64,000 nt of DNA from UTCHB3 sp002050155. GTDB taxonomy: Bacteria > Bacteroidota > Ignavibacteria > Ignavibacteriales > Ignavibacteriaceae. A program made the position numbers and the translations under genes. Shown here piece by piece: positions 54,101 to 61,920 of this stretch. The notes beneath the pieces are model-generated. The model saw only the letters and a program-made list of their open reading frames with translations. It searched no databases and was not told the origin of the DNA. Numbering within the stretch: position 1 is the first letter of the stretch; every line of letters starts with the position of its first letter. Location of the stretch: the NCBI GenBank assembly GCA_030584105.1, contig CP129491.1, forward strand, positions 3,038,001-3,102,000. Reading direction: 5' to 3'.

Positions 54101-54758
54101 TCCAAACGGAAACCAGAAAGAGTTGACCGGTGGTGATTTCGGTACCGGAACACCGGTTTGGGCAGACCTTTGCACGCCTAACACCGTTCCCGGTGGTGCT
54201 GATCCGGGTCAATACGGCGATGCATTTAAGAGTGTCTTTGGTTCGCCGTGGTTAGCAGGTATGTATGTAGTTGGTTTACAGAAAATGGACTCCACAGTGT
54301 TCTACAATAACGGTGATACATTGAAAATACCGCTTGCATCATATCCGTATGTTAACGATATCTTTACATTTACCACTTCGAAAGGTGGTGATCTTTCCGC
54401 AGATCAGAAACAAGCTCTTTTCGATAAAGTTAATGTATATCCGAACCCATTGTTCGCATACAACCCACAGTCAAGTTTCTCAGGTAATACCCCTGACAAC
54501 CCGTATGTAACCTTCACAAACCTTCCTGTGGATGTAACTGTGAAGATCTTCTCGTTGTCCGGTATTCTTGTACGAACCCTAACGACTGCAGATAAACCCT
54601 CGCCGACATCTCCATTCCTAAAATGGGATTTGATGAACGAGGATAATCTGAGGGTCGCTTCGGGTATGTACTTAGCTATAGTTAAATCGCCGGAATTTGG
54701 CGAAAAAATACTCAAATTTGCAGTCATTATGCCGCAAAAGCAGATACAAAGGTTCTAA
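51174..54758 (+). CDS. Large secreted protein with Ca-binding-like loops and sorting tail
   Basis: About 1194 residues from the ATG at 51174, giving a signal-like start (KEFVLLFILAIGLVSFGF); a TTG 15 bases earlier is less likely. A Gly/Lys-rich linker (GGKGGGKGGQN) follows. Asp-rich loops resembling thrombospondin-3/EF-hand calcium sites occur at about 166-193 (DGDGDGIYDPVDKNGNGKWD) and 324-336 (DVNGNHKWDDG); a PPPPPP stretch is near 500. The C-terminus (VYPNPL, VKIFSLSGILVRTL, ASGMYLAIVK) is a type IX-like tail. It sits 17 bp after the TonB-dependent receptor. Function unknown. Confidence 0.8.
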   Translation: MKKNNNIKEFVLLFILAIGLVSFGFRGNDKGGKGGGKGGQNTPSLKAGDSYRMFINNLNIPLNRAGVIGDVSVFDPEVGTNSSGGRYAGITFLFSGGFFLSGITNGTLWSNAVASASRIQDYVPGTVQGGQNDPRAQVYVLRAAEGDFAPAWDEWKDAVALGAYFYDGDGDGIYDPVDKNGNGKWDRDEDRPDLIGDETAWCVYSDGTEPANRRFNDVSPQGIEIRQSVFAFNTKSFVGNMIFLRYSILNTGTVADVMDSVYFGVWADPDLGDAYDDLVGCDTLLNAGYVYNNGPDAEYGTAAPTFLIDFFQGPKAYIEGETYIDVNGNHKWDDGIDTPLDTAHYVGGQVRGIEAFPGAKNLGLASFVHYIQSHPTHGDPNTRQEARNYMLGLNRTGTPLDPCTWAFGEVRGGVDCAAVDPRFSYSGDPVANVGWINNNATDQRQMSNTGPFKLEKGVPVDIVAGYVLGRGTDAKNSVKVAKDYSEIAQLLFDSNFPSPPPPPPVKSTVQTGTSENGQGYIDLNFPTAEQLQYRAVDTVLNIDRRVEGFYITAYRTNSKERVVAGVENAKVVARYKLDDQIQAVYTLFANGNQEKAFDDVDPEFKLNYGLYSDPETGRLRVKIKANPFTDEPLVKGQTYYLTITAYALNHQSIFEKAPWDLNKQIRYGAVGDYIARAGAIEEYETALIPVVYGENMYVPATEGSVAEMAQGPSSGKVQYVVADNKKLTGDTYNVEFFKNEAVKSPYSVYYRLRNKTTNTVLRDSLTAFDTTLSVVAGKVTDGFLLKVSPSVAALGTATYSGTRWYRPFAPTTSFTGVFYTGGDIPSSAKITLPKKGGVNFSTFTSADKMRRIELRFGTNSGKAYRYMQGFVGTTPARRNASVLYAGGVTAADTVATRGGWMGKFGQGFVDVPFTAWAVDTKYGEQRQLAVGFIEMSTTIAGDASTTFRANPDGNWDPGDSVRLSGEYIVIFDKLYDPNGNQKELTGGDFGTGTPVWADLCTPNTVPGGADPGQYGDAFKSVFGSPWLAGMYVVGLQKMDSTVFYNNGDTLKIPLASYPYVNDIFTFTTSKGGDLSADQKQALFDKVNVYPNPLFAYNPQSSFSGNTPDNPYVTFTNLPVDVTVKIFSLSGILVRTLTTADKPSPTSPFLKWDLMNEDNLRVASGMYLAIVKSPEFGEKILKFAVIMPQKQIQRF

Positions 54759-54763
54759 AACAA

Positions 54764-54800
54764 AGTGGGTGGTGGTATAGGTTATACCACTACCTAACTT
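54764..54800 (+). other. Hairpin between the large secreted protein and the PorV-like gene
   Basis: GTGGTATA pairs with TATACCAC around a GGT loop and the stem can be extended outward with mismatches. No T-run. It may be an mRNA processing or attenuation structure within the operon. Confidence 0.5.
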
Positions 54801-54828
54801 GGAATCAGAAATTAGGAGTTAACTAAAT

Positions 54829-55848
54829 ATGAAAAGATACTTATCATTGCTACTGATACTCGCCTTCGTACTGCCGGGTTATGCAGGAGATGTTTCCCGT
54901 AAGGGAACAACCGGTGCTGACCAACTGTTAATCCCGGTTGGTGCCCGCGGCATTGCCACAGGAGGCGCTTTATTATCCGGTGTCACAGGTATGGAATCTA
55001 TTTTCTATAATCCTGCGGGCTTGGATATAGACAGAAAGACCGAAGCGATGTTCAGTTATATGTCTTACATAGCAGACATTAACATCTCATACTTCGCAGC
55101 GGGAACAAGCCTTGGCGACTTTGGCTCGGTTGCCTTGTCGTTCAAATCTATGAATTTTGGAGATATACCAATTACAACGATTACAAATCCGGATGGAGAC
55201 GGAACAACCTATTCGCCGGGTTTCGTTGTTGCCGGTTTAACATACTCTAAGGTAATTACCGACAGAGTATCAATCGGGTTTAACGCAAAGGTAATCTCTG
55301 AAACAATTATGAACACGAGTGCTACCGGGTTCGCCCTTGATTTTGGTGTGCAGTACAGGTTTAACCAAAACCTTTCAATTGGTGCTTCAGTTAAAAACAT
55401 CGGTACCAACATGCAGTACACCGGTCAGGATCTTCAGTTCAAAACAGTGGTTCCGGGAACTGTACCCGGCTCAACAAAAGGTAATTACGAAGCAGTTACC
55501 GAGCCTTTCCAGATCCCGAGTTTCTTTGAGCTGAGCCTTGCATACAAGTTTGATTTTGACAAACAGAACAAGCTTGAGCTTGGCGGCACATTCGTAAACA
55601 ACAACGCATTTGAAGACCAGTTCAAGTTCGGTGCTGAATACTCGTTCAACAATCTCTTCTTCGTAAGAGCCGGTTACGGGCTTCAGTCAGCAAACAACAA
55701 CGATAACATCTATGGTGTTACCCTTGGGGCAGGTGTCAACTATAACCTTTCCAATGATATTGGTGTAGTTGTTGATTACGCTTTCCGTCAAATCAAAGAA
55801 TTCCCGAACCCCAACCATATCGTAACGGTTAAGTTGGCGTTCAAGTGA
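54829..55848 (+). CDS. PorV/PorQ-like outer-membrane protein
   Basis: A 339-residue barrel protein with a signal peptide (MKRYLSLLLILAFVLPGYA). The GARGIATGGALLSGVTGMESIFYNPAGL segment near the N-terminus and GVQYRFNQNLSIGASVKNIG are typical of PorV-type FadL-like proteins that work with type IX secretion. It follows the receptor and the large secreted protein, and ends in a terminator, so the three form a unit: receptor, likely cargo, and outer-membrane shuttle. This may be a paralogue and not the core PorV. Confidence 0.82.
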   Translation: MKRYLSLLLILAFVLPGYAGDVSRKGTTGADQLLIPVGARGIATGGALLSGVTGMESIFYNPAGLDIDRKTEAMFSYMSYIADINISYFAAGTSLGDFGSVALSFKSMNFGDIPITTITNPDGDGTTYSPGFVVAGLTYSKVITDRVSIGFNAKVISETIMNTSATGFALDFGVQYRFNQNLSIGASVKNIGTNMQYTGQDLQFKTVVPGTVPGSTKGNYEAVTEPFQIPSFFELSLAYKFDFDKQNKLELGGTFVNNNAFEDQFKFGAEYSFNNLFFVRAGYGLQSANNNDNIYGVTLGAGVNYNLSNDIGVVVDYAFRQIKEFPNPNHIVTVKLAFK

Positions 55849-55867
55849 GATAATCACATTTTCTTGA

Positions 55868-55898
55868 GGCGCCCGTAGTATGCGGGCGCCTTTTTTTT
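55868..55898 (+). terminator. Strong Rho-independent terminator
   Basis: GGCGCCCG pairs with CGGGCGCC around a seven-base loop and is followed by eight T. It closes the receptor/PorV unit and overlaps a spurious TTG start of the next frame. Confidence 0.95.
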
Positions 55899-55923
55899 GC
55901 TTGAAAATTTTGGAGAAAAACCG

Positions 55924-57279
55924 GTGAAAAAAGTTTTCATTCTGGTTATGTTTGTAAGTTTAACCGCATTCTCGCAGAAGAAACAACTGTTCGATCTCGA
56001 TTTTGCGCGTTTCGCCGGAGATGATACTTCCGGCATCGTCGAAGTTTATTACAGTTTCTTTCAGGACGCTTTTTTGTATGAAGAGCTTGATGAAGGAAAA
56101 GTTATTAAAGGGTCAATCGGTATCAAAATTGAAGATTTAAAATCTCCTGAGAAATTGTTCACGCGTGAATATAGTTTTGCCGCACCGATTACAGATACGC
56201 TGAAAAACAACCTAACCGGCATACTTCGTTTTGGTTTAAAATTCAGCGATTATCGTTTCACTTTTGCGGTTAAAGATCTGCAGTTCCCTGACCGTGTGGA
56301 TACCGCAAGGTTTGCGATTCAACTTACAAAAAGCGATGAAGATAAATTTTATCTGAGTGATATTGAAGTTGCAACAAAAATTGAAAAATCGGACAATACA
56401 TCCTCGCTCTTCTACAAGAACACATTTGAAGTGGAGCCAAATGTTTCCAATGTGTTTGGTGAAAACCTGCCCGTTATTTTTTACTACTTAGAACTCTATA
56501 ACCTGAATAAGTCGGACAACCCCGAATACTTGATTTTAGAGAGAGTGTTAACCAACAGTAAAAACGAAGAAATCAGCAGAAAGAGAAGATACATCCCGAG
56601 GAAAAACCCTTCGATTGTAGAGGCAAACACTGTTAATATCTCAAAATTGCCCACAGGCTCGTATAATCTTACCATAGCATTGCTTGATTCACTTTCGAAC
56701 GAAATTTCTATCGCTTCAAAAAAGGTATTTATCTATAACTCGCAAATTGTTGATACAACAACTGCTACCTATTCAGACAACGAGTTTCTGGCTTCCGAAT
56801 TTGCTCTAATGAGTGAAGAGGAGGTTGAAGAGGCATACGAACAGGCACTTTATATTGCCTCAAAAGTTGAAGAAAATCAGTGGAAAGAACTGAAAGATCT
56901 TGACGCAAAAAGGAATTTCCTGTTCACTTTCTGGCGGAACAGGGACCCGGACCCGAGCACCGCAGTAAACGAGTTTAAAAGAGAGTTTTACAGGAGAATT
57001 GACTACACAAACCAAGCCTATTCTTCTTTTCAGCGAAAAGGTTGGAGGACTGATCGCGGCAGGGTTTACATCGTTTACGGGCGACCGAGTGAAATAAATC
57101 GCTTCCCCTCGCAGTTAGATTCCAAACCTTACGAAATCTGGAATTATGACGATCTTGAAGGCGGGGTGGAATTTGTTTTCGGCGATCTTTCCGGGTTTGG
57201 TGACTACCGCCTTCTGCACTCTACAAAACGGGGAGAACTGCGTGATGATAACTGGCCGTCGCGTATAAAAACCCTTTAA
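55924..57279 (+). CDS. GWxTD-domain exported protein
   Basis: About 451 residues from a GTG at 55924, which gives a signal peptide (MKKVFILVMFVSLTAFS); the earlier in-frame TTG lies in the terminator. The C-terminal GWxTD domain has GWRTD at 373-377 followed by RGRVYIVYGRPSE, typical of Bacteroidota-Chlorobi proteins of unknown function. The N-terminal part is a beta-rich region. It has no sorting tail. Nothing nearby reveals its role. Confidence 0.85.
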   Translation: MKKVFILVMFVSLTAFSQKKQLFDLDFARFAGDDTSGIVEVYYSFFQDAFLYEELDEGKVIKGSIGIKIEDLKSPEKLFTREYSFAAPITDTLKNNLTGILRFGLKFSDYRFTFAVKDLQFPDRVDTARFAIQLTKSDEDKFYLSDIEVATKIEKSDNTSSLFYKNTFEVEPNVSNVFGENLPVIFYYLELYNLNKSDNPEYLILERVLTNSKNEEISRKRRYIPRKNPSIVEANTVNISKLPTGSYNLTIALLDSLSNEISIASKKVFIYNSQIVDTTTATYSDNEFLASEFALMSEEEVEEAYEQALYIASKVEENQWKELKDLDAKRNFLFTFWRNRDPDPSTAVNEFKREFYRRIDYTNQAYSSFQRKGWRTDRGRVYIVYGRPSEINRFPSQLDSKPYEIWNYDDLEGGVEFVFGDLSGFGDYRLLHSTKRGELRDDNWPSRIKTL

Positions 57280-57318
57280 AAGGTTATATTGCATTAGTAA
57301 ATTTTTAAACATGTAGTT

Positions 57319-58188
57319 TTGCAAAACCTTTTAGAATACGCATTATTCTCTTTTTTCAGCAAGGTATTTTGCCTTGTGGGTTTTAAAAGGGCGCATAAAT
57401 TTGCGCCCTTTCTCACTTTCATATTTCACGATCTTTTAAAACTTCGCCGGGGGGTTGTGATGAAGAACCTATCGCTGGCATTCCCGGAACTCTCAGAGGA
57501 AGAAAAAGCCGTTTTGTGCAGGAAATGCTACATTTCTGCAGCAAAAACTTTCATCGAACTTATGGCTTTTCCGGTTGTAAAGTATGATCAGATTGAGGGA
57601 TATTTCAGCGACGAAGCCGTAAATATGGGCAGAGCAGCGTTTGAAAGGGGCAAGGGGGTGATTTTACTTACTGCACATTTTGGGAACTGGGAGCTTGCTG
57701 CGCTTGGATATCCGAAAAAGGTGGGATTCCCGTTATCAACTTTAGTGCAGCCACAGCGCAACGGTTATATAACCAATTGGATGGTTAAAGCCCGTACGAT
57801 GTGGGGAAACAAAATCTACAGAACGGGGCACGCTGCGATGACCCTTTATAAAGCGCTTAAAAACGGGGAACTAATAGGAATTGCGGGCGACCAGAGGGGG
57901 CCCGAAGATGGTCTCCGTGTTCCGTTTTTTGGGATTTCATCAGCCGTTAACGAAGGGACTGCAACTTTAGCCCTAAGAGCCGATGCTCCGATTTTGATGG
58001 GTTTCATGGTAAGGCAGCCGGATAACAGTTATGATTTTAAGCTTCACGAAATTTCAACCGAAAATTTGCCCAAAGACAAAAATGAGGCAGTTAAGGAAGT
58101 GACGGCAAGGCACACAGCACTTCTGGAGAAATATGTAAGGGAGTACCCCGATCAATATTTCTGGATGCACAACAGGTGGAAATATTGA
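57319..58188 (+). CDS. LpxL/HtrB-type lipid A acyltransferase
   Basis: A 289-residue membrane-associated acyltransferase. The catalytic HX4E box is His120 to Glu125 in TAHFGNWE, and the family motifs RGVVMKNLSLAFPE and GDQRGP are present. It would add a secondary acyl chain to a lipid A-like acceptor. Start is TTG at 57319; no ATG is in frame before it. The following GT9 gene overlaps or abuts it, so the two likely act on the same glycolipid. Confidence 0.88.
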   Translation: MQNLLEYALFSFFSKVFCLVGFKRAHKFAPFLTFIFHDLLKLRRGVVMKNLSLAFPELSEEEKAVLCRKCYISAAKTFIELMAFPVVKYDQIEGYFSDEAVNMGRAAFERGKGVILLTAHFGNWELAALGYPKKVGFPLSTLVQPQRNGYITNWMVKARTMWGNKIYRTGHAAMTLYKALKNGELIGIAGDQRGPEDGLRVPFFGISSAVNEGTATLALRADAPILMGFMVRQPDNSYDFKLHEISTENLPKDKNEAVKEVTARHTALLEKYVREYPDQYFWMHNRWKY

Positions 58189-58196
58189 GTTCACGG

Positions 58197-59381
58197 ATGA
58201 GGGTTTTAGTAATACAGACTGCATTCCCGGGTGACTCGGTTCTTGCACTCCCGTTTATTCAGGAGGTGAAGAAAAAATTTCCGGATAGTGAGATTGATGT
58301 TTTGTGTGCCATCGGTTCAGCTGAAATTTTTAAAGCGTCGCCCTTTGTGGGGTCAGTTTATCCTTTCCAAAAAAGGGGTGAGCACAGGAAAAAACGCGGA
58401 ATGCTTAAGCTTGCCACAGAGTTACGGGGTCGAGAATATGATATTCTGTACGCATTACACAGGTCATTCAGAACTGCGATGATGGTGAATCTTATCGGGG
58501 CTAAGGAATCGGTGGGGTTTGATACCGCTTCGTTTTCTTTTCTCTACGACAGAACCGTTAAATACCAATATAAAGACCATGAAGTAAAAAGGAATCTAAA
58601 CATGCTCGTGGATTATGACGGTAGAGGGAAATTGGACGGTGGTGGAGATTATGGCAGTATAGGGGATCAGGAAAGCGGTGGTGGGGATTATGGCAGTAGA
58701 GGGGATCAGGAAAGCGGTGGTGGGGATTATGGCAGTAGAGGGGCTAACTGTAACAATGGTGGAAATTATGTAAACGCCGGGGATTATGACGGCGACAAGT
58801 GGAAAATAAAACCAATTCTTAACGCAACGGAAGAACAGGTAGCACGAGTGAATGAGTTTTTCCGTGCAAACGGTGAAGCGGGGAAGCCTGTAATAATTTC
58901 ACCCGGGAGTGTTTGGGCTACAAAACGCTACCCTGTAGTGCAGTATGCAGAGGTTGCCAAAATTTTAAGTAACTCCGGGTACAAAATTTTTGTTACAGGC
59001 GCCGAAAATGAAAAATATTTAGGCGAAGAGATTCGTCGTATTGCCGGCGATGGGGTAATAAACACTTGTGGTGAATTTTCTATTGTTGAAACCATTGAAT
59101 TAATGCGCAAATGTTCTTTAGTAATCACAAACGACAGCGCTCCGACACACTTTGCGATGGCGGCTGATGTACCGGTTCTAACAATATATTGCTCAACAGT
59201 TCCGGAGTTTGGTTTTTATGGTTATCTGCCGCACAGCCGGTATATCTCAGAAAAGGTCTATTGCAAGCCGTGCGGGCTGCATGGGCACAGGAAATGCCCC
59301 ACGGGCACATTCGAGTGTGCGCACACAATAACACCGGAAGAAATTGTTAAGAATGCCTTGGAAGCAATTAATGATGACTAA
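58197..59381 (+). CDS. GT9 heptosyltransferase-like protein with Gly-rich insert
   Basis: About 394 residues from the ATG at 58197 (a start at 58176 would overlap the acyltransferase). GT-B fold: MRVLVIQTAFPGDSVLALPF at the N-domain, then ISPGSVWATKRYP and NDSAPTHFAMAADVP at the donor site, as in LPS heptosyltransferases. Between the two domains (residues about 148-201) is a low-complexity insert with three GGGDYGS(I/R)GDQES units, absent from normal family members. Conserved motifs on both sides are intact, so the enzyme may still fold. A YCKPCGLHGHRKCP segment near the C-terminus is Cys-rich. Confidence 0.87.
   Translation: MRVLVIQTAFPGDSVLALPFIQEVKKKFPDSEIDVLCAIGSAEIFKASPFVGSVYPFQKRGEHRKKRGMLKLATELRGREYDILYALHRSFRTAMMVNLIGAKESVGFDTASFSFLYDRTVKYQYKDHEVKRNLNMLVDYDGRGKLDGGGDYGSIGDQESGGGDYGSRGDQESGGGDYGSRGANCNNGGNYVNAGDYDGDKWKIKPILNATEEQVARVNEFFRANGEAGKPVIISPGSVWATKRYPVVQYAEVAKILSNSGYKIFVTGAENEKYLGEEIRRIAGDGVINTCGEFSIVETIELMRKCSLVITNDSAPTHFAMAADVPVLTIYCSTVPEFGFYGYLPHSRYISEKVYCKPCGLHGHRKCPTGTFECAHTITPEEIVKNALEAINDD
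58638..58746. repeat. 39-bp in-frame tandem repeat in the GT9 gene
   Basis: Units begin at 58638, 58677 and 58716; the third is partial. Nearly identical, coding 13 residues each. More degenerate GGN/GAT-rich sequence follows to about 58800. Confidence 0.95.
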
Positions 59382-60012
59382 ACCTGATACATTAAAAATA
59401 AATGTTGACGAATCGCTAACTGCTGCCGTTCAGGTGGCGGCGAAGCTTTATTTCAATGGTGGTGTTTTCGCTTACCCGACAGACACGATATATGGATTTG
59501 GCGCTAATCCTTTCAATGATGACGCATTGGAAAAAATTTCAATTGTTAAAAGGCGCAAAATCGATAAGAAATACATATTGTTGGCGTCGGATATGGAAAT
59601 GGTGCTTAAACATGTAAGTTTGGTTGAAGAGTCGCACGCTGATTTGCTGCTTGCACTTTGGCCCAACCCAATTTCGGTTGTTTTTAATCTTAATCAATAT
59701 TACCGGGAGTTAACCGGTGAGGATACGATGGGTTTCAGGGTGCCGAACCACGCTTTTTGCCGGAAATTGGTTACTGAACTTAACATGCCTTTGGTTTCAA
59801 CGAGTGTTAACAGAAGTGATAAGCAACCGTTAAACGATTATTCACTGATTTCACAAGAGTTTAACGGCGAAATCGACGCAATTTTCTACACTTCCCGTCC
59901 TCCGTTGAATGTAGCATCCACGATTATAGACCTTACGAGCAACGAGCCGGTTCTTATCAGGGAAGGGATGATTACTTTCCCGGAAATTGTAAAGAAATTT
60001 AAATATCTTTAG
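59371..60012 (+). CDS. L-threonylcarbamoyladenylate synthase (TsaC/Sua5/YwlC type)
   Basis: About 213 residues (ATG at 59371 or 59374, overlapping the GT9 stop). It makes threonylcarbamoyl-AMP for the universal t6A37 tRNA modification. YPTDTIYGFGANP, the basic IVKRRKIDKKY loop, RVPNHAFC and STSVNRSDKQPL match the catalytic YrdC fold. The Sua5 C-terminal domain is absent. It is the better candidate for the essential enzyme than the YciO-like gene at 27220. Confidence 0.87.
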   Translation: MMTKPDTLKINVDESLTAAVQVAAKLYFNGGVFAYPTDTIYGFGANPFNDDALEKISIVKRRKIDKKYILLASDMEMVLKHVSLVEESHADLLLALWPNPISVVFNLNQYYRELTGEDTMGFRVPNHAFCRKLVTELNMPLVSTSVNRSDKQPLNDYSLISQEFNGEIDAIFYTSRPPLNVASTIIDLTSNEPVLIREGMITFPEIVKKFKYL

Positions 60013-60014
60013 AA

Positions 60015-60485
60015 ATGAAAAAAATAAAAAGACTGATACAGAAGTTTAAGTTTCGTCTTCTTTTATTACCGATAGATAATCATTCTGATGTCCCCGTAAA
60101 GGTTATTGGTTATCGGAAAGTGGCGATTTATGTTTTTTTAGTGCTATTTTTTGCATGTGGGGCGGCATTTCTGTTGTTCAGGTTCACGCCGATGAACAGA
60201 TGGGTTAATGTGAACGCTAAACTTTCCAACGAAGATATGGCAATGATAAGCCGTTTGAACCGGAAGGCGGATACTCTGTCGGCGCAATTGGTTAAACTTA
60301 GAAATGATAACGACCGGTTGAAATACCTTCTGACCACGGTTGACACCAACAAACCGGCGGGTAAAGATACCGTCTCCGCCAAATTTTCCGTGCCGGTAAA
60401 GAAGTCGGGGGTCGGGGTTCCGCCAAAAAAAACCAATCAAAAACAGGGTTATCAGAGAAGAGGGAGCAGAAAGAAAAGACCCTGA
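60015..60485 (+). CDS. Membrane coiled-coil protein like an M23 peptidase N-terminus
   Basis: A 156-residue protein: a basic cytoplasmic start, one membrane helix (about 34-54), a heptad-type coiled coil (about 70-107) and a basic Lys/Arg-rich tail. This is the N-terminal layout of membrane-anchored M23 peptidoglycan peptidases that often sit beside bactofilin genes, but the LytM catalytic domain is missing. It starts two bases after the TsaC stop and lies upstream of bactofilin. Role in cell-wall or bactofilin anchoring is an inference from position. Confidence 0.6.
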   Translation: MKKIKRLIQKFKFRLLLLPIDNHSDVPVKVIGYRKVAIYVFLVLFFACGAAFLLFRFTPMNRWVNVNAKLSNEDMAMISRLNRKADTLSAQLVKLRNDNDRLKYLLTTVDTNKPAGKDTVSAKFSVPVKKSGVGVPPKKTNQKQGYQRRGSRKKRP

Positions 60486-60634
60486 GAGTTGGTTCTTTGG
60501 CGAAATAATATCTTAAAAACCGGTTTGCAGAGGAATTTAGGGTATGATTAAACAACTTTTCGAGTTGGTGCTTTTTAGAAAATAGTAAACAAAAGAACTT
60601 ATCTGTTGAAAAACTTAACCAAAGTTAAAAAACA

Positions 60635-61303
60635 ATGAAAAACAAAAGGAAAAAGATTTATCTGCCAATCTCTGTTATATCATCTGATGTGATTTTAAGA
60701 GGAGAATTAGAGGGGAAATGTGATATGCGCTTTGATGGTCAGATTACGGGTGATATTAGTGTTGAAGGGCTGCTTCTTATCGGTAAAACAGGGCGGGTAA
60801 CCGGAAACTTACTGGCAAAAAACATCTCGATTGCCGGAAAAGTAACCGGGAACGCTTACGCAGCCGAAAAGGTTGAAATTACCTCAACGGGTGAACTGCA
60901 TGGTGACACAAAAAGTAAATCCTTAGTGATTGAAGACGGGGGTGTTTATCGCGGCACAGTAGAAGAGCCGGCTGAAGAACCCTCAGTACCGATTTTTGAA
61001 GAGTTGGCAGAAAACTCTTCAACTGCGCTTGTTGAAGAAGTGCCTGATAAAACTTTAGTTTCAGAAGAACAGACAGAAGCTGCACAGGCTGAGGATACCC
61101 AACTTTTAGAACAGACAGAAGCTGCACAGGCTGAGGATACCCAACTTTTAGAACAGACAGAGTCATCACAGGCTGAGGAGACCCAACCTTTAGAACAGAC
61201 AGAAGTTGCACAGGCTGAGGACACCCAACCCTCAGAAGATATGAGTAAACCGGGTGATGATCTTTTATTCGGGGGGAGAGAGGATGCCGAAGAAAGAGGA
61301 TAA
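60635..61303 (+). CDS. Bactofilin with repetitive acidic tail
   Basis: A 222-residue protein. Residues about 15-112 form the bactofilin beta-helix core (VISSDVILRGELEG, GDISVEGLLLIGKTG, GNLLAKNISIAGKVTGN, ITSTGELHGD). Bactofilins polymerise without nucleotide and scaffold cell-wall enzymes. The C-terminal tail is acidic and contains four 14-residue repeats (EQTEAAQAEDTQLL type, residues 145-200). The gene overlaps the AtpZ-like gene by 20 bases. Confidence 0.9.
   Translation: MKNKRKKIYLPISVISSDVILRGELEGKCDMRFDGQITGDISVEGLLLIGKTGRVTGNLLAKNISIAGKVTGNAYAAEKVEITSTGELHGDTKSKSLVIEDGGVYRGTVEEPAEEPSVPIFEELAENSSTALVEEVPDKTLVSEEQTEAAQAEDTQLLEQTEAAQAEDTQLLEQTESSQAEETQPLEQTEVAQAEDTQPSEDMSKPGDDLLFGGREDAEERG
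61067..61234. repeat. 42-bp in-frame tandem repeat in bactofilin
   Basis: Four complete units start at 61067, 61109, 61151 and 61193. Units 1 and 2 are nearly identical, units 3 and 4 slightly diverged. Each codes 14 residues. Confidence 0.97.
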
Positions 61304-61535
61304 CATCGCCGAAAGCCTTAAAGCAGTTGCGCCTTACTTAGGGTTAGGAATATCGCTTGCAGTTACAATTGTGGGTGCGGTGTTGCTGGGTGACTGGTTG
61401 GATAAAAAATATGAAACCAACTATTGGCTTTGGATTTGTGCCTTAGGCGGTATAGCGTTTGGAATGTACAACTTCATAAAAACTGTAACCGATTTGGAGA
61501 AAAAAAATAAAAAGCGAAATGGACGCAGCAAATAG
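61284..61535 (+). CDS. AtpZ/AtpI-family ATP synthase accessory protein
   Basis: An 83-residue protein with two membrane helices (about 19-38 and 50-68) and the LGDWLDKKY motif of AtpZ-like proteins, which help assemble the c-ring or carry ions. The ATG at 61284 has GGGGGAGAGAGG just upstream; a longer frame lies inside bactofilin. First gene of the ATP synthase operon. Confidence 0.82.
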   Translation: MPKKEDNIAESLKAVAPYLGLGISLAVTIVGAVLLGDWLDKKYETNYWLWICALGGIAFGMYNFIKTVTDLEKKNKKRNGRSK

Positions 61536-61920
61536 AACACTGTTAATAGCGGGGATTGTCATCTCAGTTTTTCTTATCGGGGGTGCTGTGCTATACGCAA
61601 TTCAGCCGGAAGAAGAGCTACACTTCCGGGAAATATTTTGGGGGCAACTGCCGGGTATTTTAAATTTTGTGTTTGGTGCTGCAACAATTCGGTATGCCCG
61701 GAACAAAGATGATAAGAATTTTATGCTAATTGTGCTCGGTGCGATGACGCTTATAATGCTTATTTTAGCGGTTTTTATAATATTTTCCCTTTACCTCTTG
61801 AATTTTAACCAAAAATATTATATACTTACAGTCTTTATTTTTTATTTTTTGTACCTTACCTTTGAATTAATCTATTTAGTGCAATCAGAGAAGAAGAAAC
61901 CTCAAAATAATGTACACTGA
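61519..61920 (+). CDS. Four-helix membrane protein at the AtpI position
   Basis: A 133-residue protein with about four membrane helices and a charged tail. It overlaps the AtpZ-like gene by 17 bases and atpB by 11 bases, so it is coupled within the operon. The position is that of AtpI/ATP synthase protein I, but the sequence is too diverged for me to be sure. Confidence 0.6.
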   Translation: MDAANRTLLIAGIVISVFLIGGAVLYAIQPEEELHFREIFWGQLPGILNFVFGAATIRYARNKDDKNFMLIVLGAMTLIMLILAVFIIFSLYLLNFNQKYYILTVFIFYFLYLTFELIYLVQSEKKKPQNNVH

